Of a stretch of 64,000 nt of DNA, positions 17,735-26,648 are shown piece by piece (the first letter of the stretch is position 1; each line of letters begins with the position of its first letter). Source of the DNA: an uncultured Eubacteriales bacterium (GTDB lineage: Bacteria > Bacillota > Clostridia > Peptostreptococcales > Anaerovoracaceae); contig CADBXM010000003.1 of the NCBI GenBank assembly GCA_902798745.1, positions 54,525-118,524 on the forward strand. Reading direction: 5' to 3'. The notes under the pieces were generated by a model. It had not been told where the DNA came from, searched no databases, and saw nothing but the letters and a program-made list of their open reading frames with translations. The position numbers and the translations under genes are program-made.

Positions 17735-18661
17735 ATGGAAAAGAGAAAACTTGTCGGAAATCTGCTGCTATTAATAACAGCTCTTATATGGGGCACATCA
17801 TTCGTGTTCCAAAGAACGGGTATGGACTATATAGAGCCCATCACTTTCTGTGCATCAAGAAATGTTCTTGCTGCGTTCCTGATCAGCGCGTTGGCAGCGT
17901 TCATGGGAAAAAGAGATGCAAGGCTGCATCCTGACAGGACTCCGGCAGAAAAGGAACGTATAAAACGCGCTACTATCCTTGGTGGGATCAGCTGCGGAGT
18001 TATGTTGTCGCTTGCAAGCATATCCCAGCAGATGGGAATGGTGTATACAACGGCCGGTAAAGGAGGCTTCATCACCTCACTTTATATGGTCATTGTTCCG
18101 ATCTTCAACTTTCTGCTGTTCAAAAAGAGGAACCCTATCATCGTGTGGGCGGCTGTGGCTGTCGGAGTCATCGGACTCTATCTTCTTTGCGCGACCGATG
18201 GTCTCAATCTGTCAAAGGGCGACACGCTCGTAGTGATATGCGCGTTTCTTTATGCCGGGCATATACTCTGTGCGGACCGCTTTGTGGACGATGGCGATCC
18301 GGTAGCTATCTCGGCGATACAGTTCATCGTGTGCGCGGTAATATGTACCATTGGAGCCTTTATCTTTGAAGATCCGACATGGGAAAAAGTCGTTTCAGCA
18401 GCAGTTCCGATCCTATTCTGTGGACTCCTTTCAAGCTGCCTGGGATATACATTCCAGATAGTGGCTCAGAAGATGACTGATCCTACAAGTGCGTCGCTGA
18501 TACTCAGCCTGGAGTCAGTGTTCGCAGTGCTCTCCGGTGCGGTGTTGATTGGTGAAAGAATGTCGGGACGCGAAATCATCGGTTGTGTCATCATGTTCAT
18601 AGCAATAATCATGGTTCAGCTTCCGACGTTTAAAAAAGACCAGTCTGACAAGGCTGCCTGA
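17735..18661 (+). CDS. DMT-superfamily (EamA) transporter
   Basis: 308 residues, ten hydrophobic segments in two EamA repeats: the first opens NLLLLITALIWGTSFVFQRTG and the second follows LSKGDTLVVICAFLYAGHI near 165. The usual signature TDPTSASLILSLESVFAVLSGAVLIGE lies near 250. These proteins export or exchange amino acids or other small metabolites; the substrate is unknown. I use the ATG at 17735; a GTG at 17717 would add six residues but overlaps the TATAAT box. Transcribed away from the cobalamin block. No SD precedes the ATG. Confidence 0.83.
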   Translation: MEKRKLVGNLLLLITALIWGTSFVFQRTGMDYIEPITFCASRNVLAAFLISALAAFMGKRDARLHPDRTPAEKERIKRATILGGISCGVMLSLASISQQMGMVYTTAGKGGFITSLYMVIVPIFNFLLFKKRNPIIVWAAVAVGVIGLYLLCATDGLNLSKGDTLVVICAFLYAGHILCADRFVDDGDPVAISAIQFIVCAVICTIGAFIFEDPTWEKVVSAAVPILFCGLLSSCLGYTFQIVAQKMTDPTSASLILSLESVFAVLSGAVLIGERMSGREIIGCVIMFIAIIMVQLPTFKKDQSDKAA

Positions 18662-18790
18662 TTTATACACACAGGTTAAGATTAGTTATCGCTAGTAAAT
18701 AATCATAAGTTTTAGTAACCAGTAACAATATTGTTACTGGTTGTTTTTACTGGTTGTTTTAGTTTTATAAGAATTGTTTTCTCTTTTTTT

Positions 18791-19064
18791 ATTGGCGAAA
18801 ATCTGCGGTTATCTTCCGTTTTTCGCCAATGTTCCCTTGTGATCGGTCGAGATTTCGCCTCGTTTCGGTAGATTATTGGCGTAAATCCGCTGTTATCTTC
18901 TATTTTGCGCCAATGTTACCTTGTGATCGGTCGAGGTCCCGCCTTGTTTCAATTGATTATTGGCGAGAATTCGCTGTTTCCCTCCGATTCTCGCCAATCG
19001 ACGCCTGCGATCAGTCGTGGGCTCGCCGTGCTTCACCTGATTATTGGCGAAAAACCGCGCCAAG
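18791..19064. repeat. Tandem array of 84-bp units, each holding a 40-nt hairpin
   Basis: ATTGGCG recurs at 18791, 18875, 18959 and 19043, exactly 84 bases apart. Units 1-3 each form a hairpin of 40 bases (18791-18830, 18875-18914, 18959-18998) joined by a 44-base linker with a shared TGATCGGTCGAG-type core; unit 4 is shortened to TTGGCG...CGCCAA. The stems differ between units but stay paired: GGCGAAAA/TTTTCGCC, GGCGTAAA/TTTGCGCC with a wobble, GGCGAGAAT/ATTCTCGCC. Small hairpins follow at 19105-19160. The whole 18662-19160 interval otherwise holds no gene I can support. Confidence 0.85.
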
Positions 19065-19160
19065 CCTATAACAGACGCCGAATGTCCCCCGCCTCAACGA
19101 AGTAGGCGTCGCTCGCTCCAATCAAGCGAGCTTGTTGGAGCTTTGCTCCTGGTTGAATGA

Positions 19161-19196
19161 AAAACGGGTGATCGGAAAATACCGATCACCCGTTTT
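19161..19196. terminator. Bidirectional terminator between DMT transporter array and nhaC
   Basis: AAAACGGGTGATCGG (19161-19175), loop AAAATA, and CCGATCACCCGTTTT (19182-19196) form a perfect 15-pair stem flanked by A and T runs, so it can end transcripts from both converging sides. Confidence 0.9.
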
Positions 19197-19263
19197 AAGT
19201 TGCTCTATTAAAGAGTTACCTAATTGAAGAAGTTGCGTTCTCTGATTTCTGATAACTTACTGA

Positions 19264-20838
19264 TTACTCAGCAGCAGCCATTTCAGCTAAACGCTCTTTG
19301 TTGAATTCTTCAACCTGCTTCTTCATCTCAGCCTTACGCTCAGCTGTGGTAATGCGCTCACCCTTCGCATTAGCAAGAGTATGACCTGTGAAGGCCAGTG
19401 CGATTACCATAAGTGGCATCAGCCAGTTGAATACTGCATATGGGAAGTATCCGCCTGCGCCGAGAGCTGTGATTCCCAGTACGCTGTAGATGTATGTTCC
19501 GCATGTGTTCCATGGGATCAGAGCCGAAGTAACTGTACCTGCTCCTTCGAGAGCGTTGGACAGTGTCTTTGGATGGAGTCCCATCTTACGATATGTCTCT
19601 GCGTACATACGTCCAGGTACTACGATGGAGATGTACTGTTCAGGCATAGCCATGTTGGAAACTGTGCATGTGATCTCTGTCATTGTAACGAGTCCTGCAG
19701 GTCCCTTCACCAGGTTGAGCAGTTTGTTTACAACTACTTCGATCTGCTTTGTTGTCTCCATGATACCGCCGAACATCATCGCGATCATAGTCAGAGTGAT
19801 GGAGAATACCATACCCATGATACCACCGGAGTTGAGAAGACGATCGAGGATCAGCGTATCGCCGCCGCCTACTGCTACGTCATTTGCCCACTCCTTGCTG
19901 ACTCCGTCAAGACCTGCCTGGAGATAATCACCAAAGCTGGCTGGCTGGAAGATCAGTCCAAGTACCAGTCCTGCAAAGATACCGAGTGTGATGCCCGGGA
20001 TAGCAGGAACCTTGAGTGCTACTGCAACGATTACGATGATAGGTGGCAGAAGCAGGATAGGGTTGATGTTGAAGTTGGACAGAAGCGCATTGTTGATAGC
20101 TTCGATATCGCTTGTGTTTGCAGCGCCGCCCTTAGCAACATTGAGTCCCATGACACCGAATACTACGATGCAGATAAGATATGTGATGCCTGTAGGCAGC
20201 ATCATGAACTTAACGTGTGTCATGACGTCTGTACCAGCCATAGCAGGCGCAAGGTTGGTCGTGTCGGAAAGAGGCGACATCTTATCACCGAAGTAAGCTC
20301 CGGAGATAACAGCACCGGCTGCCATTGGCTCAGGAATACCGAGTCCGATAGCGATACCGATCAGCGCCAGTCCCATAGTTCCCATTGTACCCCAGGAAGT
20401 ACCTGTAGCAAGGGATGTGATGGAGCAGATCAGCAGTGCTGCGATCAGGAAGATGCTTGGTGACAGCAGCTTCATGCCGTAGTAGATCATGGCAGGTACA
20501 ACGCCGCCAAGGATCCATACAGCGATCAGGATACCTACGATCATGAGGATAACTACAGCCTGAAGGGCTCTGTAGATACCATCTTTCATAGCTGTCTCGA
20601 TTTCTTCCCACTTGTAGCCGAGACGCATAGCCATGAATGCTGCGAAGCATACGCCGAGGAACATCGGGAAGTGTGGGTCAACTCCGAAGATGACGATTCC
20701 TGCTGCCATGAAAGCGATCAGTACGCCAAAGGAAAGAAGTGCTTCCCAGAGTTTTGGCATGCGATGCTTCGTTTCCTTAACTTCCTGCTCTCCCTCAAGA
20801 GGAGCCGGAGTTTTTGGAAGTGAATTGTTTTCGCTCAT
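19264..20838 (-). CDS. nhaC: NhaC-family Na+/H+ antiporter-like transporter
   Basis: 524 residues with about eleven membrane segments. NhaC-family blocks include SLATGTSWGTMGTMGLALIG near 135-155, GAVISGAYFGDKMSPLSDTTNLAPA near 175-200 and IPWNTCGTYI near 455. Start at MSENNS, with GGAGATTTGTT before the ATG; a longer in-frame reading has no SD. NhaC members exchange Na+ for H+, but relatives in amino-acid clusters may exchange metabolites. It lies immediately downstream of the ornithine operon but behind that operon's terminator and with its own promoter, so co-function in ornithine fermentation (pH or sodium balance, or substrate exchange) is inferred from position. Confidence 0.87.
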   Translation of the reverse strand: MSENNSLPKTPAPLEGEQEVKETKHRMPKLWEALLSFGVLIAFMAAGIVIFGVDPHFPMFLGVCFAAFMAMRLGYKWEEIETAMKDGIYRALQAVVILMIVGILIAVWILGGVVPAMIYYGMKLLSPSIFLIAALLICSITSLATGTSWGTMGTMGLALIGIAIGLGIPEPMAAGAVISGAYFGDKMSPLSDTTNLAPAMAGTDVMTHVKFMMLPTGITYLICIVVFGVMGLNVAKGGAANTSDIEAINNALLSNFNINPILLLPPIIVIVAVALKVPAIPGITLGIFAGLVLGLIFQPASFGDYLQAGLDGVSKEWANDVAVGGGDTLILDRLLNSGGIMGMVFSITLTMIAMMFGGIMETTKQIEVVVNKLLNLVKGPAGLVTMTEITCTVSNMAMPEQYISIVVPGRMYAETYRKMGLHPKTLSNALEGAGTVTSALIPWNTCGTYIYSVLGITALGAGGYFPYAVFNWLMPLMVIALAFTGHTLANAKGERITTAERKAEMKKQVEEFNKERLAEMAAAE

Positions 20839-20923
20839 AACAAATCTCCTTATAAATAATACCTTTTGTGAATAGCCGATCAATGCGATTGCCAATCGGC
20901 TTTACCCAATAACATACAAATTC

Positions 20924-20952
20924 ATTTTACCCCTTTTTTCACCTTCCTACAA
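20924..20952 (-). promoter_or_regulatory. Promoter of nhaC
   Basis: Minus-strand TTGTAG (20947-20952), 17-base spacer and TAAAAT (20924-20929). The leader also has an inverted repeat GCCGAT...ATCGGC about 30 bases before the SD. Confidence 0.55.
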
Positions 20953-21002
20953 TAATAATGATATGAATGTTAACAAACTAACAGTCTTTTATTCTTCTAT
21001 CC

Positions 21003-21039
21003 ATAAAAATAGAGCCCCGTTCAATCAAACAGGGCTCTT
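21003..21039 (-). terminator. Terminator of the ornithine operon after orr
   Basis: On the minus strand AGAGCCCTGTT, a short loop and AACGGGGCTCT form an eleven-position stem (one mismatch) followed by ATTTTTATGG, starting nine bases after the orr stop codon. Confidence 0.85.
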
Positions 21040-21047
21040 CGCATGTC

Positions 21048-22124
21048 TCAGATATATTCACGTTCGACGAACTCGCTTGTGAAGAGATTCATAAGCGCGC
21101 CGTAGTCAAGAGAAAAGTCCACGGTGTCGCCAAGCTTATAGTTTTCTTTGGAAACATCCATTAGCAGATGATCCGACGAGGCCCCTATCACGGTAGCCTC
21201 CGTATTCAGCGGCGTGAGGCCTTCATGGTCAACATCCTGTCTGCCTACGGCTAAAATAGCACGGTCGATCATCCCGTGGTCCTCATAGACCGGCACATTA
21301 CCGAATGCGTCTACCCCCACTTCGCCGATTGGGACGGAAGGCTTATTCTTAAGCTCGATGATCTGAGCTCTGAGGGTCACCGCGTCATTCGCTGTACCCG
21401 GGATACGATTGCTGTATGCGGTCTCGTTGCCCAGTATAAAGGATTCTCCCAGACGTAGATTGCTGATCTTTTCAGGCAGTTCGCCCTTTGGAATAAGGTA
21501 GATGGACGAGCTGTTGCCTCCTGATACGATATTCAGAGTGATGTCAAACTTATTTTCAATCTTTTCTGCTATCTCGCAAAGACCACCCAGATTATCAGGC
21601 TTTGGAATGATCGCTCCGTAGCATGTCAGGTTGACGCCTACACCTTCCAAGATCACATTTTCCATTTTCAGGATCTGTGAAACGGCATCGAAAATCTTAT
21701 CTTCATTTCTAAAGAAAATGCCTTCTCTCAGATCTCCCATATCGATCATAAGGACCACCTTATGCTTGCTACCCTGGCGGCCTGCCTCTTCATTGAGCAG
21801 CGCGATCGTTTCAACGGAAGAGTTAAGGGATATATCAGCGAATCTCACCACGTCCCCTATCTCGCACATCTGCGGCAAGCGCAGCAATACCGTTTCCTTG
21901 CCGGCCTTGCGAGCCTTGTCAGCATATTTTGCAAGGTTTTTGACGCGGGAATCCGCGAGGTACTTCACATAGTCGTTCTTCAGGATCTCCCCAACGATAC
22001 GCTCATCCGCGCAAAAGCTCTTGGTGACGATCATCAGAGAGCAGCCTCCCTGTTTTGCAATGGACACCACAGTGTCCAGATTCTGGTTGATCTTGGAAAG
22101 ATCGATCCTAAGCTGAGGATACAT
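21048..22124 (-). CDS. orr: Ornithine racemase, PLP-dependent
   Basis: 358 residues of the alanine-racemase-type TIM-barrel family without the usual partner C-terminal domain pattern. PLP lysine Lys35 in MIVTKSFCAD follows the first strand; RLPQMCEIGDVV, MIDMGDLREGIF and SGGNSSSIYLI are further barrel motifs. The start is MYPQLRIDLSK, preceded by AAGGAAGCAGAT. Converts L-ornithine to the D form used by OraE/OraS. Last gene of the ornithine operon, 26 bases after the GlmL-type gene. Substrate assigned from operon content; alanine or amino-acid racemases share the fold. Confidence 0.9.
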   Translation of the reverse strand: MYPQLRIDLSKINQNLDTVVSIAKQGGCSLMIVTKSFCADERIVGEILKNDYVKYLADSRVKNLAKYADKARKAGKETVLLRLPQMCEIGDVVRFADISLNSSVETIALLNEEAGRQGSKHKVVLMIDMGDLREGIFFRNEDKIFDAVSQILKMENVILEGVGVNLTCYGAIIPKPDNLGGLCEIAEKIENKFDITLNIVSGGNSSSIYLIPKGELPEKISNLRLGESFILGNETAYSNRIPGTANDAVTLRAQIIELKNKPSVPIGEVGVDAFGNVPVYEDHGMIDRAILAVGRQDVDHEGLTPLNTEATVIGASSDHLLMDVSKENYKLGDTVDFSLDYGALMNLFTSEFVEREYI

Positions 22125-22150
22125 ATCTGCTTCCTTTCCGGGACTGTGCC

Positions 22151-23947
22151 CTAATAGTCTGTATTCCGATACTGGCAATGGATGCGGCTGCAGGTCTTGC
22201 ACTGATGATCGCAACCCGGTATCTTGCCCGTTGCCGGATCATACTCCGCCTCACTGCTGCCATGATGCTCTGCCATCACTTTCTCGCAGTCTTCCGCCAT
22301 TTGTTCAGATTGCGCCAAATCGGTACCGGCTGTCCGCATGCTGCGATCGGATGCCAACGCCTCGCGCTTGATGGCCTCGTATTCTTCTTTAGATACGTTT
22401 CCAAGCACAGGCTCCGGGTTGCGGTAGTCACTCATATCGTAGCCCATGTCTTCCATTGCTTTGATATGCTCTTCGTGTTCCTGCTCTTTTTTGAGCCGCT
22501 CTGCCTGCAATGCCTGCAGTTCTTTGACCGCAGATAACTGCTTCGCCTTGCTTTCCGCAAAGCTTGTCTTCGGGAATTTGATCCCCAGCGACTGCTCAAG
22601 CAGCCTTATCGCGCCTTCCCTGTGAGTCATTGAGAGAACACCCAAGGATGCCATTATATAATCGTTGTCCACCAGGAAATCCACTCCTTCACCCGGATAG
22701 AGCTTCATTCCGGTCTCATTGTCCTCAATGATGTTTTTCATCAGCTGGATACGATTCGGCAGCCTGGTGAGAGCCCCTCCGGTGCCCACGATGTGACGCA
22801 CCTGTGTCAGATCCTTGCCCTCTGCAAGAGTGACTCTTCCCGAAGGCCCGTATACGTAGCGGATCTCACCTGCATGGCGTTCTACCGCCTTGAGCACAGC
22901 CTCTTTCGCGAGTCTTTCAACAAGCTTGATCTCATCCTCATTTTTTGGAATGGCCTTGTATGTAGCAAGAGTCGCTTCCGCGTCTACGCCCATGGCTTCC
23001 ATATCTTCCTTAAACTTCTCTTCGCCAATGGATTCGATCACCTTGTATCGGTTCACGTAGACACCTAAGTCGCCTTCTACTGTACGTTTGGCTTTTGGCT
23101 CAGGAGCGGTTAAGATGCGTGCAACCTGATCGGAATCCTCGGTAACGGAGTGGAGATCCGTTGTAGCGCCTCCTACATCAAGCACGATACAGTCGCCGAT
23201 GCAGTCGTACAGCAATTTTGTGCACTGCATGACCGCGCCCGGAGTCGGAATGATCGGACCATTTACCATCTCTCTGACATGTTCCATGCCCGGCGCACGG
23301 GTTATATGATCCTCAAAAGCATCCTGGATCACCTTGCGGCACGGTTCCACGTTCAGTTCATCTATTTTCGGATATACATTTTCTATATTGTAAAGAGGCA
23401 TACCGCTCTCCTCATCGAAGATGAGCTCCATTTCCTCCTGATTTTCGATGTTACCGGCGTATACTACAGGCACTTTCAGCCCCATGGAGCGGATCATCTC
23501 GGCGTTGTAGATCGCCGTATCGCGTTCACCATAATCCACACCGCCTGCCAGCAGTATAAGGTTTGGCTGTATTTCTTTGATCTTTGCCAGATCGCTGCGG
23601 CGGAGCTTGCCTGCAGTCACGAAATGTATGATCCCTCCGGCTCCCAGAGCAGCTTCCTTCGCAGCCTTCGCGGTCATATTATACACAAGGCCGTGGACGG
23701 TCATCTTAAGGCCGCCGGCAGCTGAAGAAGTCGCCAGCATTTCGTCATACTCAAGAGTATCGATCCCGGCTTTCTTTTTCAGATCTTCCACAGCACCGGA
23801 CAGACCGATGCGCACATCACCTTCCAATACGGATGTAGGGGCCTGGCCCTGAGCAAAGAATACCGGATGATCAGTATCCAGATCCTTAAAGGCGTTTACT
23901 ACGGTGGTTGTGGAGCCGATCTCGGCTACCAGTACATCTACTTTCAT
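22151..23947 (-). CDS. GlmL/MutL-family ATPase associated with B12-dependent aminomutase
   Basis: 598 residues with an ASKHA-type phosphate-binding start, VAEIGSTTTVVNAF (7-20), and the second motif IVLDVGGATTDLHSV near 250. IVGTGGALTRLP near 390 is a further adenosine-pocket motif. The C-terminus ends in a cysteine-rich tail (CDHQCKTCSRIHCQY), which could bind metal. GlmL proteins accompany glutamate mutase and other B12 mutases and are thought to be reactivases or chaperones, although this is not proven. Placement between oraE and orr points to care of the OraES-cobalamin complex. Separated from oraE by a GC-rich hairpin. Confidence 0.83.
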   Translation of the reverse strand: MKVDVLVAEIGSTTTVVNAFKDLDTDHPVFFAQGQAPTSVLEGDVRIGLSGAVEDLKKKAGIDTLEYDEMLATSSAAGGLKMTVHGLVYNMTAKAAKEAALGAGGIIHFVTAGKLRRSDLAKIKEIQPNLILLAGGVDYGERDTAIYNAEMIRSMGLKVPVVYAGNIENQEEMELIFDEESGMPLYNIENVYPKIDELNVEPCRKVIQDAFEDHITRAPGMEHVREMVNGPIIPTPGAVMQCTKLLYDCIGDCIVLDVGGATTDLHSVTEDSDQVARILTAPEPKAKRTVEGDLGVYVNRYKVIESIGEEKFKEDMEAMGVDAEATLATYKAIPKNEDEIKLVERLAKEAVLKAVERHAGEIRYVYGPSGRVTLAEGKDLTQVRHIVGTGGALTRLPNRIQLMKNIIEDNETGMKLYPGEGVDFLVDNDYIMASLGVLSMTHREGAIRLLEQSLGIKFPKTSFAESKAKQLSAVKELQALQAERLKKEQEHEEHIKAMEDMGYDMSDYRNPEPVLGNVSKEEYEAIKREALASDRSMRTAGTDLAQSEQMAEDCEKVMAEHHGSSEAEYDPATGKIPGCDHQCKTCSRIHCQYRNTDY

Positions 23948-23990
23948 TTGGATTCCTCTGATTATTTCAAACTATTCAAAACTTTAATAG

Positions 23991-24011
23991 GGGGCGGGCA
24001 ATGCCCGCCCC
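23991..24011 (-). promoter_or_regulatory. GC-rich hairpin in the oraE-glmL-type gap
   Basis: GGGGCGGGC and GCCCGCCCC form a perfect nine-pair stem with a three-base loop. No uninterrupted T run follows, so it is better read as an mRNA-stabilising or processing element than as a full terminator. Confidence 0.6.
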
Positions 24012-24027
24012 TTGATCAGTAAACGAA

Positions 24028-26259
24028 TTACTCTTCGTCTTTTCTCTCGCCTCTTCTTCTCTGGCGCTCTTCTGCCAGGAAGGTGGCAACATCGATACCG
24101 TGTGAGTTTCTGCCGAAGCCCATATCGATACCGGTCTTTACAGCTTCCTCAGGAATTACCTGAGTACCGCCTGCAACGATGATGACCTTATCTCTGATAC
24201 CTTTTTCCACAGCGAGATCATGGAGTCTCTTCATGTTCTTGTAGTGGATGTTATCGTGAGAGATGATTGTCGAAGCAAGGATAGCTTCCGCATCCTCTTC
24301 GATAGCAGCGTCGATCATCTTTTCTACCGGCACGGAAGTTCCGAGGTAGATGCATTCGATGCCCCACTTCTCGATACCGCCGTGCTTGATGTTCATGATC
24401 TCTCTGATACCTACGGAGTGTTCGTCTTCGCCCACTGTGCCGCAGATGGCCTTCATGTGCTTGACATCCTCGAACTCGTGGTACAGTTCTGCGTCGGACA
24501 TGTGATGTGGCGGTTCAGGGATCTCGAGTTCGTTCAGGTCGATATCAAAGTCGATCTTACCCTTCATTTCGATCCTTGTTCCTTCTGCCTCCTGCAGTAC
24601 CTCACGGGAGATCACTTCAGGTTCTACCAGGCCAAGACGCTTGCCGATCTCAAGAGCAGCAGCCTCTGCAGCTCTCTTTTCGCATGGAATGCACATGGTC
24701 AGCATGATAGTGCCGTCACCGCACCATTCCATTTCAGGCTTGACGGTATGGCCGTCTCTGTACTTCGCCACGGTCTCAAGTCTGCGGTCTACGCAGTCTG
24801 TCTCGTCCAGCTCGTCAATGAAGACGATCTTGGAGCGGTCTTCGAATGTGCAGCCACCGATAAGAGCGGATGGGTTCTCAGGATCGCCGCCGTACTGAGC
24901 GACGTTGTTATATCCATAGTGAGCTGTGACAGGCGCCATGTAGTCTTCATCTCTTTCGAAGATCATGCCTACACCTACGCCGCCCTCGATCTTACGGGCA
25001 ATTCCATCGCCGTTTCTCTCAGGATATTTCGCGGAGTCAACGAAGAAGCCTTCCTGTACTGCTTTGAAATATCCGCCTGTCTCTACGATCTCTTCCATGA
25101 ACAGCAGAGCTCTTTCCTTCAGGTCTCGAGCGTTCTTTTTCAGCGGACCTTCCGGATCATCGTTGAGCTGAACCATCTCCATGAGACCATCGAGACCGAT
25201 GAGGGTCTGCTTGGCTGTGTCGGTAGCTTCTATGTTGTAGATGTGCCATGGCACGTTTCTTCCCTCGTCAGGAGTAATGGTGGACTGGAGATCCGCCCTT
25301 GTGAGCTTGGAGATGAACATGTTCATAACATGAGTTACAGTGGCTTCTCTTGCGGAGGAGTCGATGTACTTCGTGTTCATCTGGGCTCTCATCTTATACC
25401 TGTCACATATGTCGCGCAGGGCAACAGCATATGGCAGATCCATATACATGCACGGAGCCGGTGTCGCGCTTGGCGGTACTGTTGACAGAGAGATGTTCTC
25501 CGGCTTAATACCAACCTTTTCTGAGAAACGCGAGTTGATTGCGTGCTGTACGATGAGCTCAGGCATGACCTTCCATGCCTCTCTGGCTGTAGCATTGGCG
25601 TTATGAGCTCCATCGATCTGAAGCATCTCGGCCCATGCCATGACCTTCTTGGATTCGCAGGCGTCTACGAAGGAACGTACCATGTTGATATCTCTGTACA
25701 GAACGTTGTACTGAGGATCCTGGTGAGCACCATTGATGCCTTCTTCCGCGAACATAACAGCTACATCCGGACCGGCTACGCCGGAGATGTATGAATGGTA
25801 GTTGATCGGACGACCAACTTCATCCTCGATCAGATCCAGAGCCTTTCTCTGAGCACGGACCTGCTTTCTTGTGACCGGGATACCACCGATACCCTGAGGA
25901 GTACCTTCCATGAGGCCGTCGATATGTGACTGGCCCATGTGACGGATTACCATGATATGGTCTGCGCCATGCCATGCAGCCATTCTCATACGGCGGATGT
26001 CGTCCTCAAAGCGTCCAGACGCGATCTCAGTCGTGATGTTTGGCATTGGCTGTGGGTCGATGCCTTCAAAATACTTAGCCGGAGGAAGAGGTACGTTCTG
26101 TTTCAAAGGTTCCGAAATATCATGATATTCGAAAGGTCCTTCATTCAGTTCCTTCGCCGGCTCTCTCCAATGCCAGCCGCGTCTTCTAGGTTCATACTTA
26201 TCGAGGTCTTTAAGCAGCTCGACAATATCGATTTTTTCATTTGGTTTTAAAGGTTCCAT
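24028..26259 (-). CDS. oraE: D-ornithine 4,5-aminomutase, large (E) subunit
   Basis: 743 residues. The TIM-barrel part fills most of the protein (for example MVIRHMGQSHIDGLMEG near 97-115). The C-terminal Rossmann domain has the base-off B12 motif DEHSVG with the cobalt-ligand His614 and, eleven residues on, Lys625 in NIKHGG. In the Clostridium sticklandii enzyme the ligand His and the PLP Lys are likewise eleven apart (His618, Lys629), so both cofactor sites are present. It converts D-ornithine to 2,4-diaminopentanoate with adenosylcobalamin and PLP, in complex with OraS. 13 bases after oraS. Confidence 0.95.
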   Translation of the reverse strand: MEPLKPNEKIDIVELLKDLDKYEPRRRGWHWREPAKELNEGPFEYHDISEPLKQNVPLPPAKYFEGIDPQPMPNITTEIASGRFEDDIRRMRMAAWHGADHIMVIRHMGQSHIDGLMEGTPQGIGGIPVTRKQVRAQRKALDLIEDEVGRPINYHSYISGVAGPDVAVMFAEEGINGAHQDPQYNVLYRDINMVRSFVDACESKKVMAWAEMLQIDGAHNANATAREAWKVMPELIVQHAINSRFSEKVGIKPENISLSTVPPSATPAPCMYMDLPYAVALRDICDRYKMRAQMNTKYIDSSAREATVTHVMNMFISKLTRADLQSTITPDEGRNVPWHIYNIEATDTAKQTLIGLDGLMEMVQLNDDPEGPLKKNARDLKERALLFMEEIVETGGYFKAVQEGFFVDSAKYPERNGDGIARKIEGGVGVGMIFERDEDYMAPVTAHYGYNNVAQYGGDPENPSALIGGCTFEDRSKIVFIDELDETDCVDRRLETVAKYRDGHTVKPEMEWCGDGTIMLTMCIPCEKRAAEAAALEIGKRLGLVEPEVISREVLQEAEGTRIEMKGKIDFDIDLNELEIPEPPHHMSDAELYHEFEDVKHMKAICGTVGEDEHSVGIREIMNIKHGGIEKWGIECIYLGTSVPVEKMIDAAIEEDAEAILASTIISHDNIHYKNMKRLHDLAVEKGIRDKVIIVAGGTQVIPEEAVKTGIDMGFGRNSHGIDVATFLAEERQRRRGERKDEE

Positions 26260-26272
26260 ACTGCTTTACCTC

Positions 26273-26629
26273 CTACTTTTTGAATGATGCCGCGACAACA
26301 TCCCAGCCTTCGCCGTTGGCCAGCTTTGTACCGGCTTCCGGTATGGAAATATTTTCGATCTGGGACAGCTTGTAAACACAATGACCCGCGCCCTTGCCCA
26401 TCAGTCCGTGATCCATGCATCCATTGACGATCTTCTGTGTTTCCAGGGAAGAAATTCCCATACGCAGTAGAACGGAACGCTCCACGGAAGGGGTAGTATT
26501 TTTGTAACCGAGCTCAAGGAGAGGATCGACTACCATGTCGGTCAGCTCCCAAAATCTCTTGTACAACTCTTCATCGGAAAGATTGGCGATATGCTTTCTT
26601 CTTTCCTCAAAATCGTCTTCTCTTCTCAT
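26273..26629 (-). CDS. oraS: D-ornithine 4,5-aminomutase, small (S) subunit
   Basis: 118 residues, the usual OraS size. ERRKHIANLSDEELYKRFWE near 9-28 and SVERSVLLRMGISSLETQKI near 68-87 are characteristic. OraS has no cofactor site and supports assembly and activity of OraE. Encoded 19 bases after ortB and 13 bases before oraE, in the order seen in other clostridial ornithine clusters. It ends with GWDVVAASFKK, an intact C-terminus. Confidence 0.93.
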   Translation of the reverse strand: MRREDDFEERRKHIANLSDEELYKRFWELTDMVVDPLLELGYKNTTPSVERSVLLRMGISSLETQKIVNGCMDHGLMGKGAGHCVYKLSQIENISIPEAGTKLANGEGWDVVAASFKK

Positions 26630-26648
26630 GTTTATTTCTCCTTAAATC

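Noticed and set aside
18791-19064. CRISPR array
   Set aside because: Units are 84 bases with conserved linkers and diverged hairpins; there are no identical short repeats with unique spacers and no cas genes.
18829-19071. An 80-codon open frame with a 28-residue repeat inside the 84-bp array
   Set aside because: 84 is divisible by three so any frame stays open; no SD, and changes track hairpin pairing rather than codon positions.
20839-20895. Longer nhaC start adding 19 residues
   Set aside because: It lacks an SD, while MSENNS is directly preceded by GGAGATTTGTT.
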